The notes beneath the pieces were generated by a model that worked only from the letters and a program-made list of their open reading frames with translations, was not told where the DNA came from and made no database searches. 64,000 nucleotides of DNA, from the NCBI RefSeq assembly GCF_003337715.1, contig NZ_QPIX01000011.1:62001-126000 (forward strand), read 5' to 3'. This DNA is from Ciceribacter lividus. Its GTDB lineage: Bacteria; Pseudomonadota; Alphaproteobacteria; Rhizobiales; Rhizobiaceae. This document shows positions 1 through 9,616 of this stretch, piece by piece. The first letter of the stretch is position 1; every line of letters starts with the position of its first letter. The translations under genes were made by a program, and so were the position numbers.

Positions 1-607
1 TCTGAAGAAGGCCGATGCCATCGAGATCGTCGGCCGGAACCTCGAGGGCGCGAAATTCACGCTTGCCGTGCCGTCCTACGTCGCCGCCGAGGGCGTCAAG
101 GACTTTTCCGACCTTCAGAAGCACGCCGGCGAATTCGACCGGTCGATCTACGGCATCGAGCCGGGCGCTCCTGCCAACGGCAATATCCAGAAGATGATCG
201 ATGCCGGCGAGTTCGGGCTCAGCGGCTGGAAGCTCGTCGAGTCGAGCGAACAGGCGATGCTGGCCCAGGTGGAGCGGGCCGCCGAGAAGAAGGCGGCGAT
301 CGTCTTCCTCGCCTGGGCGCCGCATCCGATGAACAACCAGTTCGAACTCACCTATCTCTCCGGCGGAGACGCCTATTTCGGCCCGAATTACGGCGGGGCC
401 GAGGTCTACACGCTGGCGCGGACCGGCTGGACGGAGATGTGCCCCAACGCCGCACGTTTCTTCAAACAACTCACCTTCGACATCGGCATGGAAAATACCC
501 TGATGGGGAAGATCCTCGGCGGCGAGGAGCCGAAGGCAGCGGCCACCGCCTGGCTGAAGGAGAACCCGCAGTCCCTCGGCCCCTGGCTTGACGGCGTGAC
601 GACGTGA
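1..607 (+). CDS. choX: Choline ABC transporter substrate-binding protein ChoX (3' part, frameshifted tail)
   Basis: The reading frame is open from base 2, so the gene begins left of the window; about 200 C-terminal residues are visible. The protein resembles ChoX, the periplasmic choline receptor of the rhizobial ChoXWV importer (glycine-betaine/OpuAC fold); the stretch around FLAWAPHPMN is typical. The next gene is choline sulfatase, which fits a choline role. The stop at 605-607 follows an 8-bp tandem duplication (596-611). With one copy removed, the frame continues through TTFDGAPGLEAVKASLGL to a stop at 661-663, just ahead of betC. The protein is therefore probably about 17 residues shorter than its relatives. 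The ligand-binding body looks intact, so function may survive. Confidence 0.85.
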   Translation, partial: LKKADAIEIVGRNLEGAKFTLAVPSYVAAEGVKDFSDLQKHAGEFDRSIYGIEPGAPANGNIQKMIDAGEFGLSGWKLVESSEQAMLAQVERAAEKKAAIVFLAWAPHPMNNQFELTYLSGGDAYFGPNYGGAEVYTLARTGWTEMCPNAARFFKQLTFDIGMENTLMGKILGGEEPKAAATAWLKENPQSLGPWLDGVTT

Positions 608-611
608 CGAC
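596..611 (+). repeat. 8-bp tandem duplication GTGACGAC x2 causing a frameshift in choX
   Basis: GTGACGAC occurs at 596-603 and again at 604-611. The second copy puts TGA (605-607) in frame. Deleting one copy restores a conserved-looking C-terminus ending at 661-663. It may be a genuine recent mutation or a sequencing or assembly error. Confidence 0.85.
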
Positions 612-677
612 GTTCGACGGCGCTCCGGGCCTCGAGGCCGTCAAGGCGTCCCTCGGGCTCTGAGCAGGAAAGACATC

Positions 678-2195
678 ATGGCGCGACCGAACATTCTCGT
701 CCTCATGGTGGATCAGCTGAACGGAACGCTGTTTCCGGACGGTCCCGCCGACTTCCTGCACGCGCCGAACCTGAAGGCTCTGGCGGAACGCTCCGTGCGC
801 TTCGCCAACACCTATACGGCAAGCCCGCTCTGCGCGCCGGCGCGGGCATCCTTCATGTCGGGCCAGCTGCCGAGCCGCACGCGCGTCTACGACAATGCGG
901 CCGAGTTTGCCTCCGACATTCCGACCTTTGCCCATCATCTCCGGGCGGCGGGTTACCAGACCTGCCTTTCGGGGAAGATGCATTTCGTCGGACCCGACCA
1001 GCTCCACGGCTTCGAGGAGAGGCTGACGACGGACATCTACCCGGCCGACTTCGGCTGGACGCCCGACTATCGGAAGCCCGGCGAGCGGATCGACTGGTGG
1101 TATCACAATCTCGGCTCCGTCACCGGGGCCGGGACGGCCGAGATCACCAACCAGATGGAATATGATGACGAGGTCGCCTATCACGCGACCCGCAAGCTCT
1201 ACGATCTCGCACGCGGCAACGACGGCCGTCCGTGGTGCCTGACGGTGAGCTTCACCCACCCGCACGATCCTTACGTCGCCCGCAAGCGCTTCTGGGATAT
1301 CTACGAGGATTGCCCGGCGCTCGACCCGAAGGTCGGCGCCATCTCCTTCGACGAACAGGATCCCCATTCGCAACGTCTCCTCGTCGCCTGTGACCACGAC
1401 GCGTTCGAGATTACCGACGAGGATGTGCGGCGCGCGCGCCGCGGCTACTTCGCCAACATCACCTATGTCGACGAGAAGATCGGCGAGATCATCGACGTGC
1501 TGGAGCGGACCGGCATGGATCGGGATACCGTCATCCTGTTCGTCTCCGATCACGGCGACATGCTCGGGGAACGCGGTCTCTGGTTCAAGATGAGCTTCTT
1601 CGAAGGATCGGCGCGCGTGCCGCTGATGATATCGGCCGCCGGCTGGGAGCCCGCCCTCGTCGAAACGCCCGTCTCGACGCTCGACGTCACCCCGACCATC
1701 GCGGCGTTGGCCGGCATCGATATCGCGTCCGTGCGCCCCTGGACCGACGGCGAGGACCTCGGTCCCGTCGTCCAAGGCGAAAGAAGCCGTGGGCCCGTGC
1801 CGATGGAATATGCCGCCGAAGGCTCCGAGGCGCCGCTCGTCGGGCTCCGGGCCGGCGCCTTCAAGCTGACGCTCTGCGAGAAGGACCCACCGCTTCTCTT
1901 CGATGTCGAGGCGGACCCTGACGAGATGCGGAACCTCGCCGCGGACCCGCGTCACGGCGAAACGCTCGCCGGCCTGACCGCCGAATGCGGGAAGCGCTGG
2001 AACCTTCGGGCCTTCGACGCCGCGGTCCGCGAAAGCCAGGCGCGGCGATGGGTCGTCTACACCGCCCTGCGCAACGGCTCCTACTATCCCTGGGACTACC
2101 AGCCGCTGCAGAAGGCTTCGGAGCGCTACATGCGCAACCACATGGATCTCAACGTGCTGGAGGAAAGGCAGCGGTTCCCGCACACATCGCCGTGA
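678..2195 (+). CDS. betC: Choline sulfatase BetC
   Basis: 505 residues, the usual size for choline-O-sulfatase, which hydrolyses choline-O-sulfate to choline and sulfate in the cytoplasm. The N-terminal PNILVLMVDQ strand supplies metal-binding aspartates. The sulfatase signature CAPAR is present with Cys52, the residue converted to formylglycine. A second metal-site motif (SDHGDMLGERG) lies near residue 295, and the C-terminus is the choline-sulfatase-type extension. The ATG at 678 follows AGGAAAG. It lies directly downstream of choX, so released choline would enter the betaine pathway. No betA, betB or betI is visible here. Confidence 0.93.
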   Translation: MARPNILVLMVDQLNGTLFPDGPADFLHAPNLKALAERSVRFANTYTASPLCAPARASFMSGQLPSRTRVYDNAAEFASDIPTFAHHLRAAGYQTCLSGKMHFVGPDQLHGFEERLTTDIYPADFGWTPDYRKPGERIDWWYHNLGSVTGAGTAEITNQMEYDDEVAYHATRKLYDLARGNDGRPWCLTVSFTHPHDPYVARKRFWDIYEDCPALDPKVGAISFDEQDPHSQRLLVACDHDAFEITDEDVRRARRGYFANITYVDEKIGEIIDVLERTGMDRDTVILFVSDHGDMLGERGLWFKMSFFEGSARVPLMISAAGWEPALVETPVSTLDVTPTIAALAGIDIASVRPWTDGEDLGPVVQGERSRGPVPMEYAAEGSEAPLVGLRAGAFKLTLCEKDPPLLFDVEADPDEMRNLAADPRHGETLAGLTAECGKRWNLRAFDAAVRESQARRWVVYTALRNGSYYPWDYQPLQKASERYMRNHMDLNVLEERQRFPHTSP

Positions 2196-2210
2196 CGGGT
2201 TGCCGGCTCA

Positions 2211-2227
2211 CCCCGCCATCGGCGGGG
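2211..2227. terminator. Weak GC hairpin between betC and the convergent gntR gene
   Basis: CCCCGCC-ATC-GGCGGGG forms a 7-bp stem with a three-base loop just after the betC stop. There is no T-tract, so a terminator role is only a guess. The remaining bases up to 2384 show nothing else. Confidence 0.3.
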
Positions 2228-2384
2228 CGGGCGACCTGTCCGGCGGAAGGTTCAGCCGAAGGCGCCGAGTATCCGGCCAAGTTGCATTTCGTCGCGGGTG
2301 CGCGCACGTCTCGATTTTTTCGCGGAAAGGGGAAGGGTTTCGTGAGTCATGTTCCAACAAGCGACGTCAACGCCGCGAGAAGGC

Positions 2385-3116
2385 TCAGATGCCGAGCGCG
2401 TCGCGCAGCGCAAGTCCCTCCGGGGTGCGGAAATCGAGATCGGCCTCGATGTGGTCGATGTGATGCAGCATCAGATGCGCCGCCTTCTCCCCGTCGCGCC
2501 GCTCCAGGGCGTCGAGGATGTCGGCGTGCTCGTTGTGTCCGCAGCTCGAAACCCCGGTGCGTCCGTAAAGGGCGATGACCAGCGAGGAACGCGCGATCAG
2601 TTCCTCCATGAAGCGCTTGAGGATCTGGTTTCCGGAAATCGAGGCCACCATCAGATGAAAATCACCGGAGGCCTTGATCTCCGCCCGGCGGGCGGCGGGG
2701 CCACGCTCGTTCATATGGGCGGTTTCGTCCTCGAGATGCCGCCGGAAATGCTCGACATCCCCGGAAGTGATGCGCGCGGCGGCGGCAATCGCGATCCCCG
2801 GTTCGATCAGCCGGCGCGAGGCGAAGACCTGACGGGCCTCTTCCGGCGACGGGCTGGAGACGAAGGCGCCGCGATTGCGCTCCATTTTCACCAGTCCCTC
2901 GAAGGCGAGCATCTGCAGCGCAGCCCGTGCGACCGTCCGGCTCGCGTCGAACAGGGCGCCAACCTCGCTCTCGGTCAGCTTGGTGCCCGGCGCAAGACGC
3001 CTGTCGATAATCGCGCTCCTCAGCGACTCCCGGATCGCCGCCGACCGGTCGTCCTGGGCACTCTCGATCGCACCCGTCTTTTCCGTTACATCCATGGCCT
3101 GTGTCCCGCTTCGCAT
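2385..3116 (-). CDS. GntR-family regulator, FadR/VanR (FCD) type
   Basis: About 243 residues from the ATG at 3116; an ATG at 3095 is an equally plausible start and neither has a strong Shine-Dalgarno. The N-terminal winged helix-turn-helix (AAIRESLRSAIIDRRLAPGTKLTESEVGALF region) is followed by an all-helical FCD ligand-binding domain with metal-ligand-like residues (FHLMV, HNEHADILDAL, HLMLHHIDHI). It is divergent from the polyamine-type ABC operon that starts at 3348. A perfect palindrome in its own upstream region suggests autoregulation and control of the neighbour. Ligand unknown. Confidence 0.88.
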   Translation of the reverse strand: MRSGTQAMDVTEKTGAIESAQDDRSAAIRESLRSAIIDRRLAPGTKLTESEVGALFDASRTVARAALQMLAFEGLVKMERNRGAFVSSPSPEEARQVFASRRLIEPGIAIAAAARITSGDVEHFRRHLEDETAHMNERGPAARRAEIKASGDFHLMVASISGNQILKRFMEELIARSSLVIALYGRTGVSSCGHNEHADILDALERRDGEKAAHLMLHHIDHIEADLDFRTPEGLALRDALGI

Positions 3117-3162
3117 TTCGCCCCAGACTAGCTGATCCGACAGTGAATGCAAAGACCGCACA

Positions 3163-3178
3163 AGATTGTGTACAATCT
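3163..3178. promoter_or_regulatory. Candidate GntR operator AGATTGTGTACAATCT
   Basis: Perfect 7-bp inverted repeat around GT. The core TTGTGTACAA fits the TNGT-N-ACNA half-site pattern known for FadR/VanR-type GntR regulators. It lies in the gntR/ABC-operon intergenic space, 47 bp upstream of the gntR start at 3116. Confidence 0.65.
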
Positions 3179-3347
3179 GCCCATAAGATCGCCACCATTC
3201 GCCCAGAATCTGCGCACAGCGTCCGGCCGGCGGCGCGAGATGCGACAATCAAGACGGAATAGTCTTTCCGTTTCAATCAGTTGAGGCACCCCACCACGAA
3301 CTGGCACGCACGATGCATGCTCTCTTGCAGACCTGGAGAGGGCGTGC

Positions 3348-4445
<1,098 letters not shown>

Positions 4446-4476
4446 GCAACCAAAAAACCACAGAGGAGAACTGCGC

Positions 4477-5766
4477 ATGACCGAAACCAATACCAAGAAG
4501 ACGGGCATCACCCGCCGCAACCTGCTCAAGACCGCCTCCGCCGCGGCCGGTCTCGCCGCCGGCTCCGGCGCCATCACCGGCTTTCCCACCATCTGGGCGC
4601 AGAACCCGATCACGCTGCGCCAGTTCGGGACGGGCGTATCGAACATCAATGCCATCGCCGAGAAGTGCAAGGCCGACCTCGGCATCACGCTCGAAATGAC
4701 GGCGACGGATTCGGACGCCGCCGCCCAGCGCGCCGTCACCCAGCCGAACTCCTACGACATCGCCGACATCGAATACTGGATCCTGAAGAAGGTCTATCCG
4801 ACCGGCGTGATCCAGCCGATGGAGACGAAGAAGCTCAAGTATTACGACAAGGTCGTGCCGCTCTTCAAAACCGGCAAGCTCCTGCCCGACAGCGTGATCG
4901 CGCAAGGCACCGCGCCGCACACCGTCGGCTATGTCGAAAGCAAGGACGCAAAGACCTTTGCCAAGGGCGAGACCGAATTCTTCACGATGATGCCGACGAT
5001 CTACAATGCCGACACGCTCGGCATCCGTCCGGACCTCGTCGGCCGCGAGATCACCACCTGGGCCGACATCATGGATCCGGCCTTCAAGGGCAAGACCTCG
5101 ATCCTCAACATCCCGTCGATCGGCATCATGGATGCGGCGATGATCTGCGAAGCCATGGGCATCATCAAATATGCCGACAAGGGCAACATGACGAAGGCCG
5201 AGATCGACACCACGATCGACTTCCTGATCAAGGCCAAGCAGGCCGGCCAGTTCCGCGCCTTCTGGAAATCGTTCGACGAGTCCGTCAACCTGATGGCATC
5301 CGGCGAAGTCGTCATCCAGTCGATGTGGTCGCCGGCCGTGGCCGCCGTCCGCTCGAAGGGCATCGCCTGCAAGTATCAGCCGCTCAAGGAAGGCTACCGC
5401 TCGTGGGGCGGCGGTCTCGGCCTCGCCTCGCACCTTTCGGGCGCGCAGCTCGACGCGGCCTACGAATACATCAACTGGTACACGTCCGGCTGGGTCGGCG
5501 GCTATCTCAACCGCCAGGGCTACTATTCCGCCTGCATGGAAACCGCCAAGGAATTCATGTCCGCCGACGAATGGGGCTACTGGATCGAGGGCAAGCCGGC
5601 GACCGGTGACATCATGTCCCCGGAAGGCAAGGTCATGGAAAAGGCCGGGGCTGTCCGCGACGGTGGCTCGTTCGAAGAGCGCATGGGCAAGGTCGCCTGC
5701 TGGAACTCGGTCATGGACGAGGACCGCTACATGGTCCGTCGCTGGAACGAGTTCATCGCGGCGTAA
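4477..5766 (+). CDS. ABC transporter substrate-binding protein, PotD-like, Tat-exported
   Basis: 429 residues with a twin-arginine signal (TRRNLLKTASAAAG, then a hydrophobic stretch ending before QNPITLRQF). The mature protein is a two-lobe binding protein of the COG0687 spermidine/putrescine type. The 31-bp gap from the ATPase holds a strong GAGGAGAA site. A terminator-like hairpin follows (5786-5815), probably making this gene the most highly expressed of the operon. The downstream racemase hints at an amino-acid or hydantoin-like ligand, which is inference. Confidence 0.87.
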   Translation: MTETNTKKTGITRRNLLKTASAAAGLAAGSGAITGFPTIWAQNPITLRQFGTGVSNINAIAEKCKADLGITLEMTATDSDAAAQRAVTQPNSYDIADIEYWILKKVYPTGVIQPMETKKLKYYDKVVPLFKTGKLLPDSVIAQGTAPHTVGYVESKDAKTFAKGETEFFTMMPTIYNADTLGIRPDLVGREITTWADIMDPAFKGKTSILNIPSIGIMDAAMICEAMGIIKYADKGNMTKAEIDTTIDFLIKAKQAGQFRAFWKSFDESVNLMASGEVVIQSMWSPAVAAVRSKGIACKYQPLKEGYRSWGGGLGLASHLSGAQLDAAYEYINWYTSGWVGGYLNRQGYYSACMETAKEFMSADEWGYWIEGKPATGDIMSPEGKVMEKAGAVRDGGSFEERMGKVACWNSVMDEDRYMVRRWNEFIAA

Positions 5767-5785
5767 AGGGAACACCCCTCCCCAA

Positions 5786-5815
5786 CCCCTCCCCACAAGG
5801 GGGAGGGGCTTTTCC
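5786..5815 (+). terminator. Intercistronic hairpin after the binding-protein gene
   Basis: CCCCTCCCC (5786-5794) pairs with GGGGAGGGG (5800-5808), followed by CTTTTCC. It lies between the binding protein and the first permease, so it likely attenuates or trims rather than ending the operon. Confidence 0.6.
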
Positions 5816-5852
5816 TCCACCGCCCGTGGAAGGTGAAAGATTTCGGCGTGGT

Positions 5853-5896
5853 TTCTCCCCCCTTGTGGGGGAGATGGCCGTCAGGCCAGAGGGGGT
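5853..5896 (+). repeat. RIME-like intergenic palindromic repeat, copy 1
   Basis: A stem CTCCCCC/GGGGGAG and a second stem GGCC/GGCC are followed by AGAGGGGG. Nearly the same sequence recurs at 60033-60077 and inverted at 59881-59924. This type of GC-rich mosaic palindrome is common in rhizobial genomes. Confidence 0.75.
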
Positions 5897-5932
5897 CTTT
5901 CATTCCATCGAAGTATAAGGGTGAGACGAGCT

Positions 5933-6838
5933 ATGACCACAGTGCGATTCCTGGGTGTCGGCGAAGACAGACCCAAGCGCTCCATCCGCTTGCCGGCCTG
6001 GTTCGCCTCCTATCTGCAGGCCGCGCCGCTCGCGCTCATCCTCGGCGCCTTCCTTCTCGTTCCGATCGTCATGATCGGCGTCGTCAGCTTCTGGGACTAC
6101 GACTTCGCCCAGATGTATCCGGATTTCGTCACCTTCAATTATTCGGAAACGCTCGGTTCCTGGGTGACCTGGAAGACCTATCTCAACACCATCAAGTTCG
6201 CGGCGATCGTCTGGGCGATCACCCTCTTCATCGGCTTCTGGGTCGCCTATTTCCTCGCCTTCCATGTTCGCAGCGCCGCCATCCAGACCGTGCTCTTCCT
6301 CGTTTGCACGGTGCCCTTCCTCACCTCGAACATCATCCGCATGATCTCGTGGATTCCGGTTCTCGGGCGAAACGGGCTGATCAACAGTACCCTCGTTTCC
6401 TCGGGCATCGTTGCCGAACCGGTGGAATGGCTCCTCTATTCCGATTTCGCCGTCGTGCTCGCCATGGTGCATCTCTACACGCTGTTCATGGTGACGCCGA
6501 TCTTCAACACCATGATGCGCATCGACCGGTCCCTTCTCGAGGCGGCGCGTGACGCCGGCGCATCCGGCTGGCAGACGCTGGCGAACGTGGTCATCCCGCT
6601 CGCCAAACCCGGCATGGCGATCGGCACGATCTTCGTCGTCACGCTGGTGATGGCCGATTTCTCGACCGTTCAGGTGATGTCCGGCGGCCAGAGCGCGTCG
6701 GTTGCCCTCATGATGAAGAACCAGATGTCGCTGCTGCAATATCCGGCGGCCGCCGCGAATGCGGTCGTCCTGCTCGTCCTCGTTCTCCTGATGGTCGCAG
6801 CGATCCTGCGCGTCGTCGACATCCGCAAGGAGCTCTGA
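5933..6838 (+). CDS. ABC transporter permease, PotB-like
   Basis: About 301 residues. I chose ATG 5933, spaced 7 nt from GGGTGAG; a GTG at 5921 is a longer alternative. There are six predicted membrane segments, beginning with the hydrophobic run near residues 27-50, and the EAA-type cytoplasmic loop motif EAARDAGASGWQTLANVVIPL near residue 200 that contacts the ATPase. It stops one base before the next permease, so the two are co-translated. Confidence 0.9.
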   Translation: MTTVRFLGVGEDRPKRSIRLPAWFASYLQAAPLALILGAFLLVPIVMIGVVSFWDYDFAQMYPDFVTFNYSETLGSWVTWKTYLNTIKFAAIVWAITLFIGFWVAYFLAFHVRSAAIQTVLFLVCTVPFLTSNIIRMISWIPVLGRNGLINSTLVSSGIVAEPVEWLLYSDFAVVLAMVHLYTLFMVTPIFNTMMRIDRSLLEAARDAGASGWQTLANVVIPLAKPGMAIGTIFVVTLVMADFSTVQVMSGGQSASVALMMKNQMSLLQYPAAAANAVVLLVLVLLMVAAILRVVDIRKEL

Positions 6839-6839
6839 C

Positions 6840-7658
6840 ATGTACCGGGAAAAGCGTTCGCGCGAATTCTACGTCCTCGCCGCCTTCTTCGCCCTCTTCG
6901 TGCTCTTCCTCTACGGTCCGCTCTCGGCGATCCTCATCCTCTCCTTCCAGGGTCCGAACGGCGGCCTCACCTTCCCGCTCAACGGCATATCGCTTCACTG
7001 GTTCGTCAATCTCTTCGAGCAGCAGGCCGTCGGCGACTTCGGCGGCTCCTTCCGTCGCTCCCTCACACTCGGGTTGATGGTGATGGTGGTCACCGTCCTC
7101 GTCTCGCTGCTTGCGGGGCTCGCCTTCCGCCGCCGTTTCCTCGGTGCCTCGGCGCTCTTTTACCTTTCCGTCGCAAGCCTCGTCGTGCCGTCGATCATCA
7201 TCTCGCTCGGGATCGGTGTTCTCTTCCAGCAGATCGGGCTGCAGCCGGCCTGGTATTCGTCGGCCTTCGGCGCGCACCTCACCTGGACGCTCCCCTTCGG
7301 CGTCCTGATCATGTTCGCCGTCTTCAACCGCTTCTCGCCCGCCTATGAAGAGGCCGCCCGCGACCTCGGGGCGAGCGCCTGGCAGACCTTCCGCCATGTC
7401 GTGCTGCCGATGATCGCACCCTCGCTTGTCGGCATCGGTCTCTTCGGCTTCAGCCTCTCCTATGACGAGTTCGCCCGATCGCTGATGACGTCGGGCACCT
7501 ACAACACGCTGCCGCTCGAAATCTACGGCATGACCACCAACGTCACCACGCCAGTCCTCTACGCGCTCGGCACGGTGACCACCCTCTTCTCCTTCCTCGT
7601 GATCGGCGGGACGCTGGCGCTGATCTCCTTCATCAATCGCCGTCGTCGCGACGGTTGA
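6840..7658 (+). CDS. ABC transporter permease, PotC-like
   Basis: 272 residues, second permease of the importer. It has a short cytoplasmic N-terminus, a first membrane segment at about residues 12-34, and the EAA loop EEAARDLGASAWQTFRHVVLP near residues 170-190. It starts one base after the TGA of the preceding permease. The heterodimer with that gene would form the pore. Confidence 0.9.
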   Translation: MYREKRSREFYVLAAFFALFVLFLYGPLSAILILSFQGPNGGLTFPLNGISLHWFVNLFEQQAVGDFGGSFRRSLTLGLMVMVVTVLVSLLAGLAFRRRFLGASALFYLSVASLVVPSIIISLGIGVLFQQIGLQPAWYSSAFGAHLTWTLPFGVLIMFAVFNRFSPAYEEAARDLGASAWQTFRHVVLPMIAPSLVGIGLFGFSLSYDEFARSLMTSGTYNTLPLEIYGMTTNVTTPVLYALGTVTTLFSFLVIGGTLALISFINRRRRDG

Positions 7659-7671
7659 GGTTTACCCGTTC

Positions 7672-8415
7672 ATGCGCATCGCCGTCATCAATCCGAACAC
7701 CACCGCCAGCATGACCGCGACCATCGGCGATGCCGCCCGTCGCGTCGCCAATCCCGCGACCGTCATCGATGCGATCACCTCTTCGATGGGGCCGGCTTCG
7801 ATCGAGGGCTACTACGACGAGGCGCTCGCAGTGCCGGGGCTTCTGGTCGAAATCGCCAGGGCGGAAAGACAGGGCGCCGCGGCGGCGGTCATCGCCTGTT
7901 TCGACGACACAGGGCTCGACGCGGCGCGTGCGCTCGCCGCAATCCCGGTCATCGGCATCTGCGAGGCCGCCCTCGCCTCCACCGCCTTCATCGCCCAGCG
8001 CTTCTCGGTCGTCACCACCATGGAACGCTCGCGCATTCCCATCGAGGCGCTCGTCCACCGCTACGGAATGACGGGCCGCTGCAGGGTGCGCGCCGCGGAC
8101 ATCCCCGTGCTCTCGCTCGAAGACCCGCAATCGAACGCCCGCGACCGGCTGCGCAGCGAAATCGCGGCGGCACTGAAGGACGACCGGGCGGAGGCGATCG
8201 TGCTCGGCTGCGCCGGCATGGCTGATCTCTGCCTCGATCTCCGGCGCGAATTCTCCGTGCCGGTGGTCGATGGCGTCGCCGCCGCCGTCAAGCAGGCGGA
8301 GGCGCTGGTGGCCATGGGCTTGTCCACGGCAAAGCGAAGCGCTTATGCTCGGCCGGTCGACAAGCGATATGACGGGGCGATGGAGGCCTTTGCGCCGTCA
8401 GCCATGGGGGTGTGA
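7672..8415 (+). CDS. Asp/Glu/hydantoin racemase family protein
   Basis: 247 residues. The N-terminus MRIAVINPNTTASMT is typical of the family. Two catalytic-type cysteines sit in ACFDDTG (near residue 80) and GCAGMA (near residue 183), as in cofactor-independent racemases that use a cysteine pair. It is 13 bp downstream of the permease and overlaps the acetyltransferase start, so it belongs to the transporter operon. It may racemise an imported hydantoin or amino acid, or be a maleate-isomerase-like relative; the exact substrate cannot be read from the sequence. Confidence 0.82.
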   Translation: MRIAVINPNTTASMTATIGDAARRVANPATVIDAITSSMGPASIEGYYDEALAVPGLLVEIARAERQGAAAAVIACFDDTGLDAARALAAIPVIGICEAALASTAFIAQRFSVVTTMERSRIPIEALVHRYGMTGRCRVRAADIPVLSLEDPQSNARDRLRSEIAAALKDDRAEAIVLGCAGMADLCLDLRREFSVPVVDGVAAAVKQAEALVAMGLSTAKRSAYARPVDKRYDGAMEAFAPSAMGV

Positions 8416-9257
8416 TGGATCAGCCGGGTGTCCAAGTCCGCGTTCTCGATGCAGCCGGAGTCGAACGCCTCATTGGCTGGGCGAACGACGAAGGCTGGAA
8501 CCCCGGACTTGCCGACGCCGCCGCCTTCCGCGCAGCCGACCCCGACGGCTTCCTCGGCTGCTTTCTCGGCGATGAACTCGTCGCCGGCATATCCGCCGTC
8601 GCCTACGGGCAGGACTTCGGCTTTATCGGGCTCTACATCTGCCGCCCCGATCATCGCGGCAAAGGCTACGGCAAGCTGGTCTGGGATGCCGGCATGGCCC
8701 GTCTCGGCGACCGCACGATCGGGCTCGACGGCGTCCCGGCACAGCAGGCGAACTATGCCCGCATGGGCTTCGTCGCCGCCTACAACACGCTGCGCTGGAG
8801 CGGCCGCCCGACGCATCCGCAAGCGGGCGGCAATGTCGTTGCCGTCACCGGGGACCTCGTGCCGCAGGTCCTCGCCTATGATCGCCCCTTCTTTCCCGCG
8901 GAGCGGGACGGCTTCCTGCGGACGTGGCTCGAACACCCCCGCCATGCCCGCGCGGTGCTGCGGAACGGAAGCGTGCACGGCTATGCCGTCGTCCGGGAGT
9001 GTCACGACGGGTTCAAGATCGGGCCGCTCTTCGCCGACGGCCTCGAAGACGCCAAGGCGCTGGTCGCGGCTTGCGCGGCGGCCGCGGGCGGCGGCACCCT
9101 CCATATCGACGTCCCTGTCGTCCAGGAAGCTTTCGCCGAACACCTCTGGGCGCTCGGGTTCGAGGAAGGTTTCGCCACCAAGCGGATGTACCGGGGCCCG
9201 GCGCCGGACCTCGTCATGAACGGCATCTTCGGTATCACGACGCTCGAACTCGGCTGA
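8415..9257 (+). CDS. GNAT N-acetyltransferase with YitH/HepA-type C-terminal domain
   Basis: 280 residues from ATG 8415, whose A is the last base of the racemase stop (TGATG overlap), so it is translationally coupled. Residues about 10-130 form a GNAT fold with the acetyl-CoA loop motif CRPDHRGKGYGKLVW. The C-terminal half, ending in PVVQEAFAEHLWALGFE and TKRMYRG, matches the second acetyltransferase-like domain seen in YitH-type proteins. It probably modifies the imported compound or its product. Confidence 0.8.
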   Translation: MDQPGVQVRVLDAAGVERLIGWANDEGWNPGLADAAAFRAADPDGFLGCFLGDELVAGISAVAYGQDFGFIGLYICRPDHRGKGYGKLVWDAGMARLGDRTIGLDGVPAQQANYARMGFVAAYNTLRWSGRPTHPQAGGNVVAVTGDLVPQVLAYDRPFFPAERDGFLRTWLEHPRHARAVLRNGSVHGYAVVRECHDGFKIGPLFADGLEDAKALVAACAAAAGGGTLHIDVPVVQEAFAEHLWALGFEEGFATKRMYRGPAPDLVMNGIFGITTLELG

Positions 9258-9616
9258 AGGGCGGAAAGAAGAGCCGATGCCGGAGCGGCCTCGGCACGGC
9301 GTCGCAGGCTCTGCCCGTCAGCCATCGCTCGCGAATGACGCGGCAATGCTCCCAGCGAAATGGAACAGGAATTCCAGCGATCATCCGCGCCTGATGCTCC
9401 CTTTGCCACGATTCATCGGATTCTTTGTCGCAGGCCGGCTTTCGCCCGTTGACGGCCTCCGCAAAAAATGGAATAAATTATCTGCATTTTGACGCGCACG
9501 GTCTGTTTATTCCGTTTTGCATGTCGCGCGGGGAGCGCGGACCGAATGCACAGGGCCGGAAAATCCGGCTTCCGGCAGGAGCAAGGTGAAGCCGGGCACC
9601 ACTGAGGAGGAAAGAA
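9258..9616. other. Intergenic region upstream of ibpA
   Basis: 359 bp with no credible gene. The first 50 bases contain a GC-rich inverted repeat (GCCGA...CGGC type) that may end the preceding operon. The AT-rich 9460-9515 stretch should hold the inositol-transport promoter. A strong ribosome site (GAGGAGGAAAG) precedes ibpA. Confidence 0.6.
9470..9513. promoter_or_regulatory. Imperfect IolR-like half-sites upstream of ibpA
   Basis: GGAA at 9470-9473 is followed six bases later by ATCT, and TTCC at 9510-9513 is preceded six bases earlier by GGTC. Each is a half match to the GGAA-N6-TTCC pattern described for rhizobial IolR. A TTGACG box lies at 9489-9494. Regulation by IolR is inferred. Confidence 0.35.

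Noticed and set aside
471-2183. 570-codon open frame antisense to betC
   Set aside because: It is a shadow of the high-G+C sulfatase gene; the opposite strand has clear motifs and full-length homology.
2196-2384. Possible small gene in the betC-gntR gap
   Set aside because: The open frames here are continuations of shadow frames, with no ribosome site or conserved sequence.
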